Shown here piece by piece: positions 1 through 9,666 of a stretch of DNA of 64,000 nt (positions within the stretch are counted from its first letter, which is position 1; every line of letters starts with the position of its first letter). Below the pieces are notes generated by a model that did not search any database, had not been told where the DNA came from, and saw only the letters and a program-made list of their open reading frames with translations. The position numbers and the translations under genes were made by a program. This DNA is from CAJPPJ01 sp963536495 (GTDB lineage Bacteria > Bacillota_I > Bacilli_A > RF39 > UBA660). The stretch spans positions 74,599 to 138,598 of the forward strand of contig CAUTAF010000002.1 of the NCBI GenBank assembly GCA_963536495.1, in the 5' to 3' direction.

Positions 1-804
1 TCCCATTTTATGAATGTTACTTGCTAAATCTTTAGGTGATTCAAATCTTTCTTTATCAAACAAAAATACTGTATTATCAGCACTAAAATCACCAAGTATA
101 TAACTAGATAAATAAATATCTTTATTTTTAAATTCTTCTATTGTTTTAATAACATTTTCTGAATTTGTTTTTCTATTATCTAATAAAATATTTCCAAAAG
201 CATATTTTGGTATTAAACTTGCTTTACCAGTTAATGCTAAATAATCTTGTAAAGCTAGTGAAAAATCATCGTTATAAACAAATAGATAAATATCAGTTTT
301 ATTATCTAAAAAAGAAAAATATCCGTTTTCCATTATAATAGGAGATAAACTTTCATCTATAACAGCATATTTACTTCTTGAAAATAAAGTTTCACCATTT
401 AAATTATCATTTAAACTTCTAAAGTTTCCTTTTATATTTTCATTATCTTTTTTATTCGGATACCAAACTTCATCTGTGTTATTAACTTTTGCATAAAAGT
501 ACATTGAAGGATTACTTTTCGGTCCAACTAAAGGTGCTTCTTTTTCATAAACTATATGAAAATATTTAGTTTTTATTTCAAGTGTTGTCGAACTATCAAT
601 TATATTAAATTCAGGTTTAGTAAATACTCTATTTCTAATAGATGCAGTTAAATTATCAGTAAAATTAGAATTTTCACTATATTCAAGTCTAATAAGTCTT
701 TCAGTTAATACTGTAAATCTATATTTTTCTCCCTTAATTACTGAATCTATATTAGAAATATTTTTACTTTGATCTAAAATAAAACTGTTTTTAATCTTAT
801 CCAT
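1..804 (-). CDS. GH31 family alpha-glycosidase, N-terminal part (runs off the window)
   Basis: This is a partial gene: the start codon is at 804 and the open frame continues past position 1, giving 268 residues. The translation has the typical N-terminal beta-sandwich of glycoside hydrolase family 31: an FTVLTERLIRLEYS stretch near residue 30, then TASIRNRVF, and later a segment reading LTGKASLIPKYAFGN that leads into the catalytic barrel. The catalytic aspartates lie outside the window, so substrate (alpha-glucoside or alpha-xyloside) cannot be judged. An agaggg ribosome site lies just upstream of the ATG, and a TGGTATAAT extended -10 lies at 827-835. The gene is divergent from the plus-strand gene at 875. 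The family call is fairly firm; the specificity is unknown. Confidence 0.8.
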   Translation of the reverse strand, partial: MDKIKNSFILDQSKNISNIDSVIKGEKYRFTVLTERLIRLEYSENSNFTDNLTASIRNRVFTKPEFNIIDSSTTLEIKTKYFHIVYEKEAPLVGPKSNPSMYFYAKVNNTDEVWYPNKKDNENIKGNFRSLNDNLNGETLFSRSKYAVIDESLSPIIMENGYFSFLDNKTDIYLFVYNDDFSLALQDYLALTGKASLIPKYAFGNILLDNRKTNSENVIKTIEEFKNKDIYLSSYILGDFSADNTVFLFDKERFESPKDLASNIHKMG

Positions 805-826
805 AATCCCTCTATTCTCTTATAAG

Positions 827-835
827 ATTATACCA
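827..835 (-). promoter_or_regulatory. Extended -10 promoter of the GH31 gene
   Basis: Read on the minus strand this is TGGTATAAT, a TGn extended -10 with a perfect TATAAT hexamer. It lies about 22 bases upstream of the GH31 start codon at 804. No good -35 is seen, as is common for extended -10 promoters. A mirror element, TGATATAAT at 851-859 on the plus strand, could serve the divergent gene at 875, but its distance to the ribosome site is very short. Confidence 0.45.
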
Positions 836-874
836 CAAGAATTATAGTTATGATATAATTGAATAGGTGATAAT

Positions 875-1822
875 ATGCAAGAAATAAAAGTTTTTACTAA
901 CACAAGACTATTAGCTTATCAATATGGAGTATTAAAAGCTTTAAAAAAATTAAAAATCGAACCTAAACATTTAATAAGTGATGAAGCGTCTTTTATTAAT
1001 ATTTTTTTATATACAAATTATAAATTATTAAAAAAATATTATGAAGGAATAGTACTTGATAAAAAGAAATTTTTAACTAAACATTTAAATTTTAAAGATT
1101 ATATTTTTAATGATTATTATTTAGAAGTTGAATTACAAGGTAATTTAATATATCAATCACAAATAACACCTAAAGATTTTAATAGATTTTTAAATTATAA
1201 TTTTAAGAAAAAATATGGTCAAAAAGAAGAAGATTATTTTTTAGCAGATTTAAATTTAGATGGTGAAAAACATATCTTAAGATTAGCAAAAGATATACAA
1301 AAGTATGATAAAGAATATTTAATTGATAAAGCTTACTACGAAACATTAAAGTATTTTAAAAAGATTGAAGGTAATACATATTATTTTCATAATAAAGAAC
1401 TTGATAAATTTTACAATTCTATTAATAAAAAATACATTGATGATTTATTAAAATATATAAGATCTGATGATAGTTTAGAAATATTAGTAGATAAAATATC
1501 TTATATTTCTAATCTTCTAAAAGATGATAATAAGGATAATTTTTTAAATTTAATAGAAGATACTGCTAAAATATTTAAATTAAACAATTCTAAGTTATAT
1601 ACAATAAACAGTTTTAATGAAAATTTAAAAAATGCTGTTTATAGATTAAGTCAAAAAAAGAATTTAACATACAATAGATTAAATGCAGTTAATTCTTTTA
1701 CAGATGAAGAAATAATTACAATAATATGTAAATCACTAAATATGAACATAGAAAAAATTATTAATATAATTAAAAAATATCCTGTTCATTTCTTATCAGC
1801 ATTATATTTGGAGTTAATTTAA
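875..1822 (+). CDS. Uncharacterised protein with a degenerate patatin-like N-terminus
   Basis: This 315-residue protein has no confident family. Residues 12-23 (LLAYQYGVLKAL) and the following I-E-P segment resemble the start of patatin-like phospholipases, where a G-rich oxyanion loop precedes AYQxGVLKAL. The nucleophile elbow, normally GTSAG, aligns with SDEAS at about residues 35-39, and the glycine-rich loop is replaced by TNTR. If the relationship is real, this is a catalytically dead patatin relative. The rest is lysine- and asparagine-rich and helical, with no signal peptide or membrane segment. The ATG follows an aggtgat ribosome site. The stop overlaps the next start (TAATG at 1820-1824), so the protein is translationally coupled to the radical SAM gene. 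Function unknown. Confidence 0.6.
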   Translation: MQEIKVFTNTRLLAYQYGVLKALKKLKIEPKHLISDEASFINIFLYTNYKLLKKYYEGIVLDKKKFLTKHLNFKDYIFNDYYLEVELQGNLIYQSQITPKDFNRFLNYNFKKKYGQKEEDYFLADLNLDGEKHILRLAKDIQKYDKEYLIDKAYYETLKYFKKIEGNTYYFHNKELDKFYNSINKKYIDDLLKYIRSDDSLEILVDKISYISNLLKDDNKDNFLNLIEDTAKIFKLNNSKLYTINSFNENLKNAVYRLSQKKNLTYNRLNAVNSFTDEEIITIICKSLNMNIEKIINIIKKYPVHFLSALYLELI

Positions 1823-2730
1823 TGAATAAAAGATATAATAGTTTAGATGAATTTTATAAGAAAAAATTTGGTACTAAAATAGCTAAAATATCTCTTAATG
1901 CTAACTTTACTTGTCCAAATATCGATGGTAAAAAAGCTTTTGGTGGATGTACATTTTGTTTAGCTGGTTCTTCTATGTTTGGTGGAGATAAACAAAAAAG
2001 TTTATTAGAACAATTTGAAGAAGGTAAAAAAAGAGTTCAAACAAAATGGAAAGATGCTAAATATATAGCTTATTTTCAAGCTAATACAAATACATATGAT
2101 ACTGTCGATAATTTAAAGAAACGATTTGAAATATTTTTAAACATGAAAGATGTAGTTGGAATAGATATTTCTACTAGAGCTGATGCTATTAATGAAGACG
2201 TCTTAGATTATTTGGAAGAGTTAAATAAAAAGACTTTTTTAACTATCGAACTTGGTCTTCAAACAATTCATGAAAAAACTAGAAAAGAATTAAACAGATT
2301 TGAAGAAATAGAAGAAATAACTAAAATATGTAAAGAACTAAAAAAAAGAAATATAAACACTGTTGTTCATATTATTAATGGTTTTAGAAACGAAACAAAA
2401 GACGATATGTTAGAAACAATAAAATTTGTAAATAAACTTGAAGTTGATGGTGTTAAAATCCATATGTTATTTATAGAAAAAGGAACAAAACTTAGTAAAG
2501 AATATTTAGAAAACCCTTTTCATATTTTAACTTTAAATGAATTTGTAGATATCGTATGCGACCAAATAGAACTTTTAAACAAAAATATTGTTCTTTATAG
2601 ATTAACTGGAGATCCCAATAAAGAACTTACTATAGAACCAACATGGACACATAAAAAATTTGTAGTACTTAATGAAATAGATAAAGAATTAAAAAGAAGA
2701 AATACATTTCAAGGAATTAAATCAAAATAA
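1822..2730 (+). CDS. Radical SAM protein, TIGR01212/YhcC-like family
   Basis: This 302-residue protein carries an unusual iron-sulfur motif: a cysteine at about residue 31 (FTCPNIDG), an 11-residue gap, then GGCTFC. That spacing is the hallmark of the YhcC/TIGR01212 branch of radical SAM enzymes, which are widespread in Firmicutes and of unclear biochemical role. ELGLQT and HIINGFRNET later in the chain fit the conserved core of the family. Length is normal for the family. The ATG overlaps the stop of the upstream gene by one base, so both are read from one transcript that ends at the hairpin at 2731-2760. Cytoplasmic, cofactor SAM plus [4Fe-4S]; the substrate is not known. Confidence 0.85.
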   Translation: MNKRYNSLDEFYKKKFGTKIAKISLNANFTCPNIDGKKAFGGCTFCLAGSSMFGGDKQKSLLEQFEEGKKRVQTKWKDAKYIAYFQANTNTYDTVDNLKKRFEIFLNMKDVVGIDISTRADAINEDVLDYLEELNKKTFLTIELGLQTIHEKTRKELNRFEEIEEITKICKELKKRNINTVVHIINGFRNETKDDMLETIKFVNKLEVDGVKIHMLFIEKGTKLSKEYLENPFHILTLNEFVDIVCDQIELLNKNIVLYRLTGDPNKELTIEPTWTHKKFVVLNEIDKELKRRNTFQGIKSK

Positions 2731-2763
2731 AAATATCTCTAAAAAAAATAGAGATATTTTTTA
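2731..2763. terminator. Bidirectional terminator between convergent genes
   Basis: A 10-bp stem (aaatatctct at 2731-2740 and agagatattt at 2750-2759) encloses an A-rich loop. T-runs follow on both strands. It lies between the end of the radical SAM gene (plus) and the end of the lipoprotein gene (minus), so it can stop both transcripts. Confidence 0.8.
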
Positions 2764-3210
2764 TTTTACTTTCTTATATCCACTTGATAATAAATTCTTT
2801 TCAGTTGCTCTCAAATCAATGTATTTAGCATCTGCTCTATCAATTAATCCTCTTTTTGCTAATTCTTTAAAATTAGATTTTTTATAATTGACTTCTACTT
2901 TTAAGATTAATAATTTCTTATCAGTATATTCAAATGAATATTTTACACCTTCAACATTATATGTAGCATCAAAGTTTTGTTTTAATGCTTTTCTTGCATC
3001 TTCTACACTAATTTCAGCTGCTTTTTTATCATTAGAATAATCTATTTTAGTATCAGCAGTATATTTAATTAACTTGTTACCTCTAGCAGTTAAAACTACG
3101 CTTGAATTAACTTTAGAATTACTTAAACTATATTTATATTGTTTTGGTCCTAAACAAGCAGTTAATGAAAATGCAAATAATAAAATTAATCCTAAATATA
3201 TCTTTTTCAT
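2761..3210 (-). CDS. DUF1307 (YehR-like) lipoprotein
   Basis: This 149-residue protein begins with a lipoprotein signal peptide whose lipobox reads LTAC, so the mature protein should be anchored through the cysteine at about residue 19. The body (the ISVEDARKAL segment, FEYTDKKLLILKVEVNY and the C-terminal RATEKNLLSSGYKKV) fits the DUF1307/YehR family of small Gram-positive lipoproteins, which have no firmly assigned role. A strong aggagg site precedes the ATG. It follows uvrB but is separated from it by an imperfect hairpin, so it may be a separate unit. Confidence 0.8.
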   Translation of the reverse strand: MKKIYLGLILLFAFSLTACLGPKQYKYSLSNSKVNSSVVLTARGNKLIKYTADTKIDYSNDKKAAEISVEDARKALKQNFDATYNVEGVKYSFEYTDKKLLILKVEVNYKKSNFKELAKRGLIDRADAKYIDLRATEKNLLSSGYKKVK

Positions 3211-3277
3211 ATTTCCTCCTATTTTTATTATAACAATTTATTAAAGAATATGTAAATAAAAAGAACATATATTCTTT

Positions 3278-5227
3278 TTATCTAAGTTTAAGTTCAAATA
3301 TAATATTTCTAAGTTGCATAGCTCTTTCAAAATCTAATTCTTTTGCTGCTTTCTTCATTTCTTTTTCAAGTTCTTCTATATTTAAATTTTCTTCAGTAAG
3401 AGATTTTTTCTTATTTTTACTACTATTATTTACACTAACATTAGTAATAACTTCTTTTATAGATTTTTCTATTGTTTTAGGTACTATACCATGAACTTTA
3501 TTATATTCTTCTTGTATAGTTCTTCTTCTTTTAGTTTCATTAATAGCATATTCCATAGAATTAGTTATCTTATCTGCATACATTATACATTTACCATTTG
3601 CATTTCTTGCACAACGACCAATAATTTGAATAAGACTTCTATTACTTCTTAAGAAACCTTCTTTATCAGCATCAAGTATTGCAATTAAACTAACTTCAGG
3701 AATATCTATACCTTCTCTTAATAAATTAATACCTACTATACAGTCATATTTACCACTTCTTAAATCATGTATTATTTGTAATCTTTCTAATGTTTTAACT
3801 TCAGAATGTAGATATGCTACTTTGATATCTAAAGACCTTAAATATTCAGTTAATTCTTCAGACATCTTTATAGTTAAAGTTGTAATTAAAACTTTTTCGT
3901 TTTTTACTATTCTATCTCTTATTTCATTTACAAGATCAAATATTTGATTTTCAGTCTTTCTAACCTCTATTATAGGATCTAAAAGTCCAGTTGGTCTAAT
4001 AATTTGTTCTATAACTTTATTATCAACTAGTTCTAATTCATAATCCCCAGGTGTTGCAGATACATAAATAGCTTGTTTAATTTTACTAGTAAATTCTTCA
4101 AATCTTAAAGGTCTATTATCTAGTGCTGAAGGTAATCTAAAACCATATTCTACTAGTATTTCTTTTCTAGCTCTATCTCCGTTATACATTCCTCTAACTT
4201 GTGGAAGTGTAACGTGCGATTCATCTACTACTAATAAAAAATCATCTCCAAAGAAATCAAGTAATGTAGTTGGAGCAACTCCTGGTTCTCTTCCATCAAA
4301 GTATCTAGAATAATTTTCTATACCACTACACATTCCTGTTTCTTTTAACATTTCTAAATCATAATTAGTTCTTTCTCTTAATCTTTGCTCTTCTAAAAAC
4401 TTATTTTTATTTTTAAAATTTTCTAAACTAATTGCTAAATCTTTCTTTATTTCTTTTTCTGCTTTTAAAATTTTTTCATGACTTGTTACAAAGTGACTTG
4501 CAGGAAATATAGAAACATTTTTTTTGTCACCTTTTATAACTCCTGTTACTACATCAATTTCTGATATTCTATCTATTTCATCTCCAAAAAACTCTACTCT
4601 AATAGCAGTTTGAAATTCACTAGCAGGAATAATATCAACAGTATCTCCTCTAACTCTAAAAGTAGCTCTTTTAAAATCAAAATCATTTCTTTCAAAAAGC
4701 ATATCTACAAGTTTTTTTAACATATCATCTCTTGATATTTTCATACCTTGACTTAAAGTTAACATATGATTTTTATATTCTTCAACTTCACCTATTCCAT
4801 ATATACAAGATACACTAGCTACGACAATAACATCATCATAACTTAACAAAGATGATGTAGCAGAATGTCTTAACTCATCTATTTCTTCATTAATCGATGA
4901 ATCTTTTTCTATATAAGTATCAGTAGATGCAACATATGCTTCTGGTTGATAATAATCATAATAACTTACAAAATATTCAACATGATTATTTGGAAAAAGT
5001 TCTTTTAACTCACTATATAATTGACCTGCTAAAGTTTTATTGTGTGCAAGAACTAATGTCTTTTTTCCTGTTTCTTTAATAACATTAGCAATAGTAAAAG
5101 TTTTACCTGTACCTGTTGCTCCAAGTAAAACTTGATTTTTTTTATTATTTTTAACACCTTCTACTAATTTTCTTATAGCTTCAGGTTGATCTCCAGATGG
5201 AGAATATTTTGATACTAAATTAAACAT
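3278..5227 (-). CDS. uvrB: Excinuclease ABC subunit B
   Basis: UvrB is the damage-verifying helicase-like subunit of nucleotide excision repair. It is loaded by UvrA and recruits UvrC. At 649 residues it is close to the usual 660. Visible features are Walker A GATGTGKT at 36-43, the YYDYYQPEAY segment at the start of the beta-hairpin region, the VDESHVTLPQ Walker B, the YVSATPG motif, the helicase motif ending QIIGRCAR, and a C-terminal UVR motif (ELDFERAMQLR) that binds UvrC. It is the last gene of a run with the ABC exporter (7-base gap) and the GH25 gene. uvrA is not next to it within the window. Confidence 0.97.
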   Translation of the reverse strand: MFNLVSKYSPSGDQPEAIRKLVEGVKNNKKNQVLLGATGTGKTFTIANVIKETGKKTLVLAHNKTLAGQLYSELKELFPNNHVEYFVSYYDYYQPEAYVASTDTYIEKDSSINEEIDELRHSATSSLLSYDDVIVVASVSCIYGIGEVEEYKNHMLTLSQGMKISRDDMLKKLVDMLFERNDFDFKRATFRVRGDTVDIIPASEFQTAIRVEFFGDEIDRISEIDVVTGVIKGDKKNVSIFPASHFVTSHEKILKAEKEIKKDLAISLENFKNKNKFLEEQRLRERTNYDLEMLKETGMCSGIENYSRYFDGREPGVAPTTLLDFFGDDFLLVVDESHVTLPQVRGMYNGDRARKEILVEYGFRLPSALDNRPLRFEEFTSKIKQAIYVSATPGDYELELVDNKVIEQIIRPTGLLDPIIEVRKTENQIFDLVNEIRDRIVKNEKVLITTLTIKMSEELTEYLRSLDIKVAYLHSEVKTLERLQIIHDLRSGKYDCIVGINLLREGIDIPEVSLIAILDADKEGFLRSNRSLIQIIGRCARNANGKCIMYADKITNSMEYAINETKRRRTIQEEYNKVHGIVPKTIEKSIKEVITNVSVNNSSKNKKKSLTEENLNIEELEKEMKKAAKELDFERAMQLRNIIFELKLR

Positions 5228-5234
5228 ATATCAC

Positions 5235-6962
5235 CTAATCTTTTTCTATTTCAGTTTCATATAAATGTTTATATGAACTACAATTTTTTATTAAATATTC
5301 ATGACTTCCACTGTCTATTATTTTACCATCTTCTAAATAAAATATTTTATTTGCTTTTCTTATTGTAGATAACCTATGAGCTATTATCAAAATAGTATAT
5401 TCACCTTCCATATTTTCAATAGCTTTTTGTATTTCGTATTGAGTTTCATTATCAAGAGCACTAGTAGCTTCATCAAATAAAATTATCTCTGTTTTTTGAA
5501 TTAAAGCTCTTGCTATTGCAAGTCTTTGTTTTTGACCACCAGATAAATTAACTCCACCTTCTCCGATAATAGTATCGTATTTATTTTCTAAACTATCGAT
5601 AAACTTATCTAAACAAGCAAGTCTACATGCTTCTTTCATCTCTTTATCAGTTAAATCACTTTTAACTAATTTCAAATTTTCTTTAATACTCATATTAAAA
5701 ATATAAGGATTTTGACCAATAATAGTAATATTACCTCTTATTGTATCTTTATCTAATTCATTGATATCATAATCATCTATTAAAATTTGACCAGAGTTTA
5801 CATCATACATTTTAACTAACAGATTAAAGATTGTAGTTTTTCCACTACCACTTTTACCTACAAAAGCTACAGTAGTATTTTTATCAATTTTAAAACTTAA
5901 ATCTTTTAAAACTTTATTTTTACCATAAGAAAATTTAACGTTTCTAAACTCAAAATCTCCATTTATTTTATCTAGATGAATATTTCCAAATTTTTCTTTT
6001 TTATATTCACCTTCTTCTAATATTTCTTTAAGTCTTACTCTAGATACATCAAACTCTTTTAAATAACTTATTAGATCTCCTAATAAATAATAGAAACTAT
6101 GAGAATTTCTTACATAATTATATAGAACAACTGCACTTGCTATTGCAACATTTTTTTCTTTTATTATAAAAATTAAAAGAAAGATAAATAAAAGATTAAA
6201 AACATTATCCACTGACCAACTTAAAAATCTAAAATCATAACCTACATTTCTTAACTTAATATATTTATTAGAATAATCATCTACATCTTTATCAAATTTA
6301 GATAAATAATCTTTTTCACTATTAAGCATTTTTATATCTCTAGATCCTCTTACAAGTTCAGAAATAGTAGTATATAATCTATCATTTGTTTTTCTAACTA
6401 TTTTATCTAATTTTTCCTTTTTATTTGATCTTATTTGTTCTATAACAAATAAAATTATCGTCATTATAACAACTAATATACCTACCATATAATTAATTAT
6501 AAATATAGCTAAAATATTACCAACATTAACAAATAAATCTCCTAATAAATCTAAAATAACATAAAATATATCTGATATTTTATAAGTATCAGAAGTTATT
6601 CGTTGTAAAAATTTACCACTTCCAGCTTTATCTAAACCTTCATTTGTAATTTTAAGCATATTTTGTGCTACATCTTTTGTAATAGCATTTGATAATCGTT
6701 GATATATATAAGTCATTCTTTTTCTTGTATAATAAAATGTCTGATTTTCTATAAGAGTTATTACAAATAATACCACTCCAAAATATATTAATTCATTAAA
6801 TTTTCCATTAGTTAATTTTATAATTAATTGAGCTGATACTATAGGGGTAATTATTCTTAGAATTATATTAAAAGTGTTTACAATAAAAACAAGGAATATT
6901 TTAGATTTTATTCCAGAAGCATAACTCAAAACAAATTTTAAAGTCTCAATAAATTTTTTCAT
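5235..6962 (-). CDS. ABC exporter, fused permease and ATPase
   Basis: This 575-residue half-transporter has an N-terminal domain with about six membrane helices (residues 1-310) and a C-terminal ATPase domain. Walker A reads GKSGSGKTT, the signature NLSGGQKQRLAIARAL, Walker B IILFDEATSALD, and the H-loop is IIAHRLSTIR. This is the type IV (MsbA/multidrug/peptide) exporter architecture, working as a homodimer or heterodimer. No peptidase C39 domain is present. The gene sits 8 bases after the GH25 gene and 7 bases before uvrB, so the three are cotranscribed. The substrate cannot be read from sequence. Confidence 0.9.
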   Translation of the reverse strand: MKKFIETLKFVLSYASGIKSKIFLVFIVNTFNIILRIITPIVSAQLIIKLTNGKFNELIYFGVVLFVITLIENQTFYYTRKRMTYIYQRLSNAITKDVAQNMLKITNEGLDKAGSGKFLQRITSDTYKISDIFYVILDLLGDLFVNVGNILAIFIINYMVGILVVIMTIILFVIEQIRSNKKEKLDKIVRKTNDRLYTTISELVRGSRDIKMLNSEKDYLSKFDKDVDDYSNKYIKLRNVGYDFRFLSWSVDNVFNLLFIFLLIFIIKEKNVAIASAVVLYNYVRNSHSFYYLLGDLISYLKEFDVSRVRLKEILEEGEYKKEKFGNIHLDKINGDFEFRNVKFSYGKNKVLKDLSFKIDKNTTVAFVGKSGSGKTTIFNLLVKMYDVNSGQILIDDYDINELDKDTIRGNITIIGQNPYIFNMSIKENLKLVKSDLTDKEMKEACRLACLDKFIDSLENKYDTIIGEGGVNLSGGQKQRLAIARALIQKTEIILFDEATSALDNETQYEIQKAIENMEGEYTILIIAHRLSTIRKANKIFYLEDGKIIDSGSHEYLIKNCSSYKHLYETEIEKD

Positions 6963-6970
6963 AAAAATTC

Positions 6971-8161
6971 CTATTCATAAAGTACATTAACATCTACAAA
7001 ACCTTGGACTCCAGAAATTAAACCATTTTCTGTAAGTTGCCACATTTTATAATCTTTAGAGTAATTAGTTTTACTAGTATAATGAGCAAGCCATATAGGA
7101 TAAGAAATATTCCAAATATTTTCTAAATAATATTTAGAAGAATAATTTAATACTTCATAACCATCTTTTTTTATTTCTTCTAAAAAAACTGCAGCATTTT
7201 TATTAATATCATAAATACTTAATTTTGCTTTTTCTACATTTTTCCAATCTTCAAAGTCGTATGCTACAGGCATATCTATTTTATAATTTTTTATATATTT
7301 TTTTATAAATTCAGCTTGTTTTTTAGCATCTTTAACATCTTTTGCATAAGAATAAAAATACACTCCTGCTTTAATACCATATTTATTTGCTAATTTAATA
7401 TTTTGTTCATAATACTTATCTAATACTAACTCTTTACCAAAACCAGTTTGATAACCAAGTCTTATCATAACAAATTCAACATTTGCTGCTTTTAATTTTT
7501 CGAAATCTACATTTGCTTGCCACTTAGATATATCTATACCTATTTTTGTTTTTTTATTTTTATGTTCATTATAGATATCTTCATATTTAATACCAACTCT
7601 TTTAGCAGGTTTTGATATTTCTTTATTATCTTTTGGTTTTTCTATAACTTCAACAGTAAATTCTTTTTTAGTTTCATTTTTAGAACTATCTGTTGCTTTT
7701 AAAATTAGTTTATATTTACCAATTTTTTCTATATCAATATCTTGTTCTATTTCTTTTTTAACTTCTCTATCATAATTATCCAAGACAAGAAAATTTTTAG
7801 TATAATCTTTTTTTACACCTTTATATGTTTTAAAATAATTAGCACCAAAAACAAGTGGTTTAATATTATCTATGATATTTATTTTTATTCTTGCTTGTCG
7901 TTTTTTATTATTTTTATTAAGATAAACAAAAGATATTTCTTTTTCTCCTATTTCTTCAAAAAACAACTCTCTATCATCAAGTATCTTTTCTTTCACATTT
8001 AAAATTTTAGATAATTTCTCTTTTTTATGAACATCTAAAACAAAATTTTTATCTTTAACTATAGAATTATCAAAAAGCAGCATATTATCTATCATTACAT
8101 ATGCTGCTAAAGCAATTATTAAAGCAAAAACTATACTTATAGTTATAACTATTTTCTTCAT
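6971..8161 (-). CDS. Membrane-anchored GH25 lysozyme with an Ig-like domain
   Basis: This 396-residue protein has an N-terminal membrane helix (residues 3-25), an Ig-like/DUF5011-type beta domain at roughly 95-175 ending in DSSKNETKKEFTVEVIE, and a C-terminal GH25 muramidase domain from about 205. GH25 landmarks are IGIDISKWQ with the conserved aspartate, VMIRLGYQTG, GVYFYSYA, and the catalytic YDFEDW strand with its Asp/Glu pair. It should cleave the beta-1,4 bond between MurNAc and GlcNAc at the outer face of the membrane, in remodelling or release of the wall. The stop lies 8 bases before the ABC exporter gene. Good family confidence. Confidence 0.9.
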   Translation of the reverse strand: MKKIVITISIVFALIIALAAYVMIDNMLLFDNSIVKDKNFVLDVHKKEKLSKILNVKEKILDDRELFFEEIGEKEISFVYLNKNNKKRQARIKINIIDNIKPLVFGANYFKTYKGVKKDYTKNFLVLDNYDREVKKEIEQDIDIEKIGKYKLILKATDSSKNETKKEFTVEVIEKPKDNKEISKPAKRVGIKYEDIYNEHKNKKTKIGIDISKWQANVDFEKLKAANVEFVMIRLGYQTGFGKELVLDKYYEQNIKLANKYGIKAGVYFYSYAKDVKDAKKQAEFIKKYIKNYKIDMPVAYDFEDWKNVEKAKLSIYDINKNAAVFLEEIKKDGYEVLNYSSKYYLENIWNISYPIWLAHYTSKTNYSKDYKMWQLTENGLISGVQGFVDVNVLYE

Positions 8162-8214
8162 ACTATCATTATATAATATTAATAAATATAATTACATACT
8201 ATGTATAAATTTAT

Positions 8215-9099
8215 CTAATTATTGACATTTGTCATAGAATCTCTTCTATGTTTTAAAACTTTTACAAATTCTTTAATTGATTCTTTTTTATTTTCATGTG
8301 TTGTTTCTTTTTCTTCTTCTATATATTTATTAATATCAAGAACAACAATAGAATCACATATTTTATACAAATAAAAACCATATAATTGAGAATAATCATT
8401 TGTTTCTCTACCATTTACCAAAGCTTTTATATATTCATCTTTTTCTTTTAAAGTTACATAGATCGGAGGAATACCTGCTTCTATAAACAATTTATTAGTT
8501 AAAGCTCTTATAGTTCGACCATTTCCATCAAAAAAAGGATGGACAAGTAACATATCAGCACTTAATTTTACTGCATCGTAAATAAATGATGTTATTTCTT
8601 CATCAGAATTATTTTCTTTTAATTTTTTTGCTCTTTCTTCCAAAGATGCTATATCTTTATTTAAATATAATGCTTCTTTATATATATTTTCCCAAGCAAC
8701 TAAATTAGTAGGGTCTCCCTTTAAATATGCAGGTGATCTTCTAAATTCACCACCACATTCAGAATATTTTTCAAATTCAAATAACTTCTTATGAAATTCT
8801 TTTAATGTGTAAAAATTTAAACTATCTATTTCTTCACTAACTAAAAAATGATATAGATTTTTCATCCCTTGTTTTTGAGCATCATTATGATCCATATCCT
8901 CAAATTTAAGTTCATTTTTAACATAGTTTTTTATAAATTCTTTATCATTTAAATTATATGTCTTTTTCATATCAAAATAATCAGTAACTAATTTTTCAGG
9001 AAGAGATAAATCAAAACTATATAAAATACCATTTTCTTGTCTATATTTATATGCTAAAAAACGTTCAATTATCTCATTATAAGCTTCTTTATCTATCAT
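8215..9099 (-). CDS. Fic family protein (AMP-transferase type)
   Basis: The central motif HPFFDGNGRT is the Fic catalytic loop, with the histidine base and the GNGR nucleotide-binding segment intact, so the enzyme should be an active adenylyl (or related nucleotidyl) transferase acting on protein hydroxyls. I place the start at the ATG at 9099 (294 residues), because an agaggtg ribosome site sits 7 bases before it. An upstream in-frame ATG at 9159 has no such site. I did not find a clean S/TxxxE[G/N] inhibitory helix, so self-inhibition is uncertain. No neighbouring small antitoxin gene is visible, so it is not an obvious toxin-antitoxin pair. Confidence 0.85.
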   Translation of the reverse strand: MIDKEAYNEIIERFLAYKYRQENGILYSFDLSLPEKLVTDYFDMKKTYNLNDKEFIKNYVKNELKFEDMDHNDAQKQGMKNLYHFLVSEEIDSLNFYTLKEFHKKLFEFEKYSECGGEFRRSPAYLKGDPTNLVAWENIYKEALYLNKDIASLEERAKKLKENNSDEEITSFIYDAVKLSADMLLVHPFFDGNGRTIRALTNKLFIEAGIPPIYVTLKEKDEYIKALVNGRETNDYSQLYGFYLYKICDSIVVLDINKYIEEEKETTHENKKESIKEFVKVLKHRRDSMTNVNN

Positions 9100-9249
9100 A
9101 TTCAACACCTCTTTCTTTATTAAGTTATGTATTATATCAAATTTTTTGTTTTTTAGCAAAAAGCTTAAATTTTATATTATTAAACTATTAAATTAGTTAA
9201 TGAAGGTAAATAAAAAAGATTTATAAAATAAAAATTTAGTTTTAATAAA

Positions 9250-9666
9250 TTAATTATCATATAACCATTTTGCAATTATTTGATATTTAGGTGTATATCT
9301 AGTTTCTTCTAATATATATTTTTTTAACCAAGAATTTTTTTGATATAAGAAAAATACTGTAGATAATACTACTACATAATATAAAGAAAATTTAATAATT
9401 GTTTTTGTTATTTTTATTTCTTTATATTTTTTTATTAATATATATATTAAAAATATGAATAATAAAAGACTTATAATTCCACTTAATATACCTATTTTTT
9501 TACTTATTAATATATTACTATTTAAAGATACTATAAAAATAAAGAAAAATATCGGTAATAAAACAGATCCTACATAAGTAATACTATATAAGATTTTATT
9601 ATAAAATTTGTTAAGTTCTATTTTTTCTTGTTCATATATATCTAATATTTCAATTTTATTATTCAT
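9250..9666 (-). CDS. Hypothetical small membrane protein
   Basis: This 138-residue protein has three predicted membrane helices (about 27-50, 58-80 and 88-107) between a charged N-terminus and a basic C-terminal tail. No family is recognised. Its start overlaps the end of the upstream 100-residue gene by 8 bases, so the two are translationally coupled and may form a membrane complex. Confidence 0.6.
   Translation of the reverse strand: MNNKIEILDIYEQEKIELNKFYNKILYSITYVGSVLLPIFFFIFIVSLNSNILISKKIGILSGIISLLLFIFLIYILIKKYKEIKITKTIIKFSLYYVVVLSTVFFLYQKNSWLKKYILEETRYTPKYQIIAKWLYDN

Noticed and set aside
8215..9099. Fic protein as a toxin of a toxin-antitoxin pair.
   Set aside because: No small antitoxin gene with the inhibitory helix is adjacent; upstream is a short non-coding gap.
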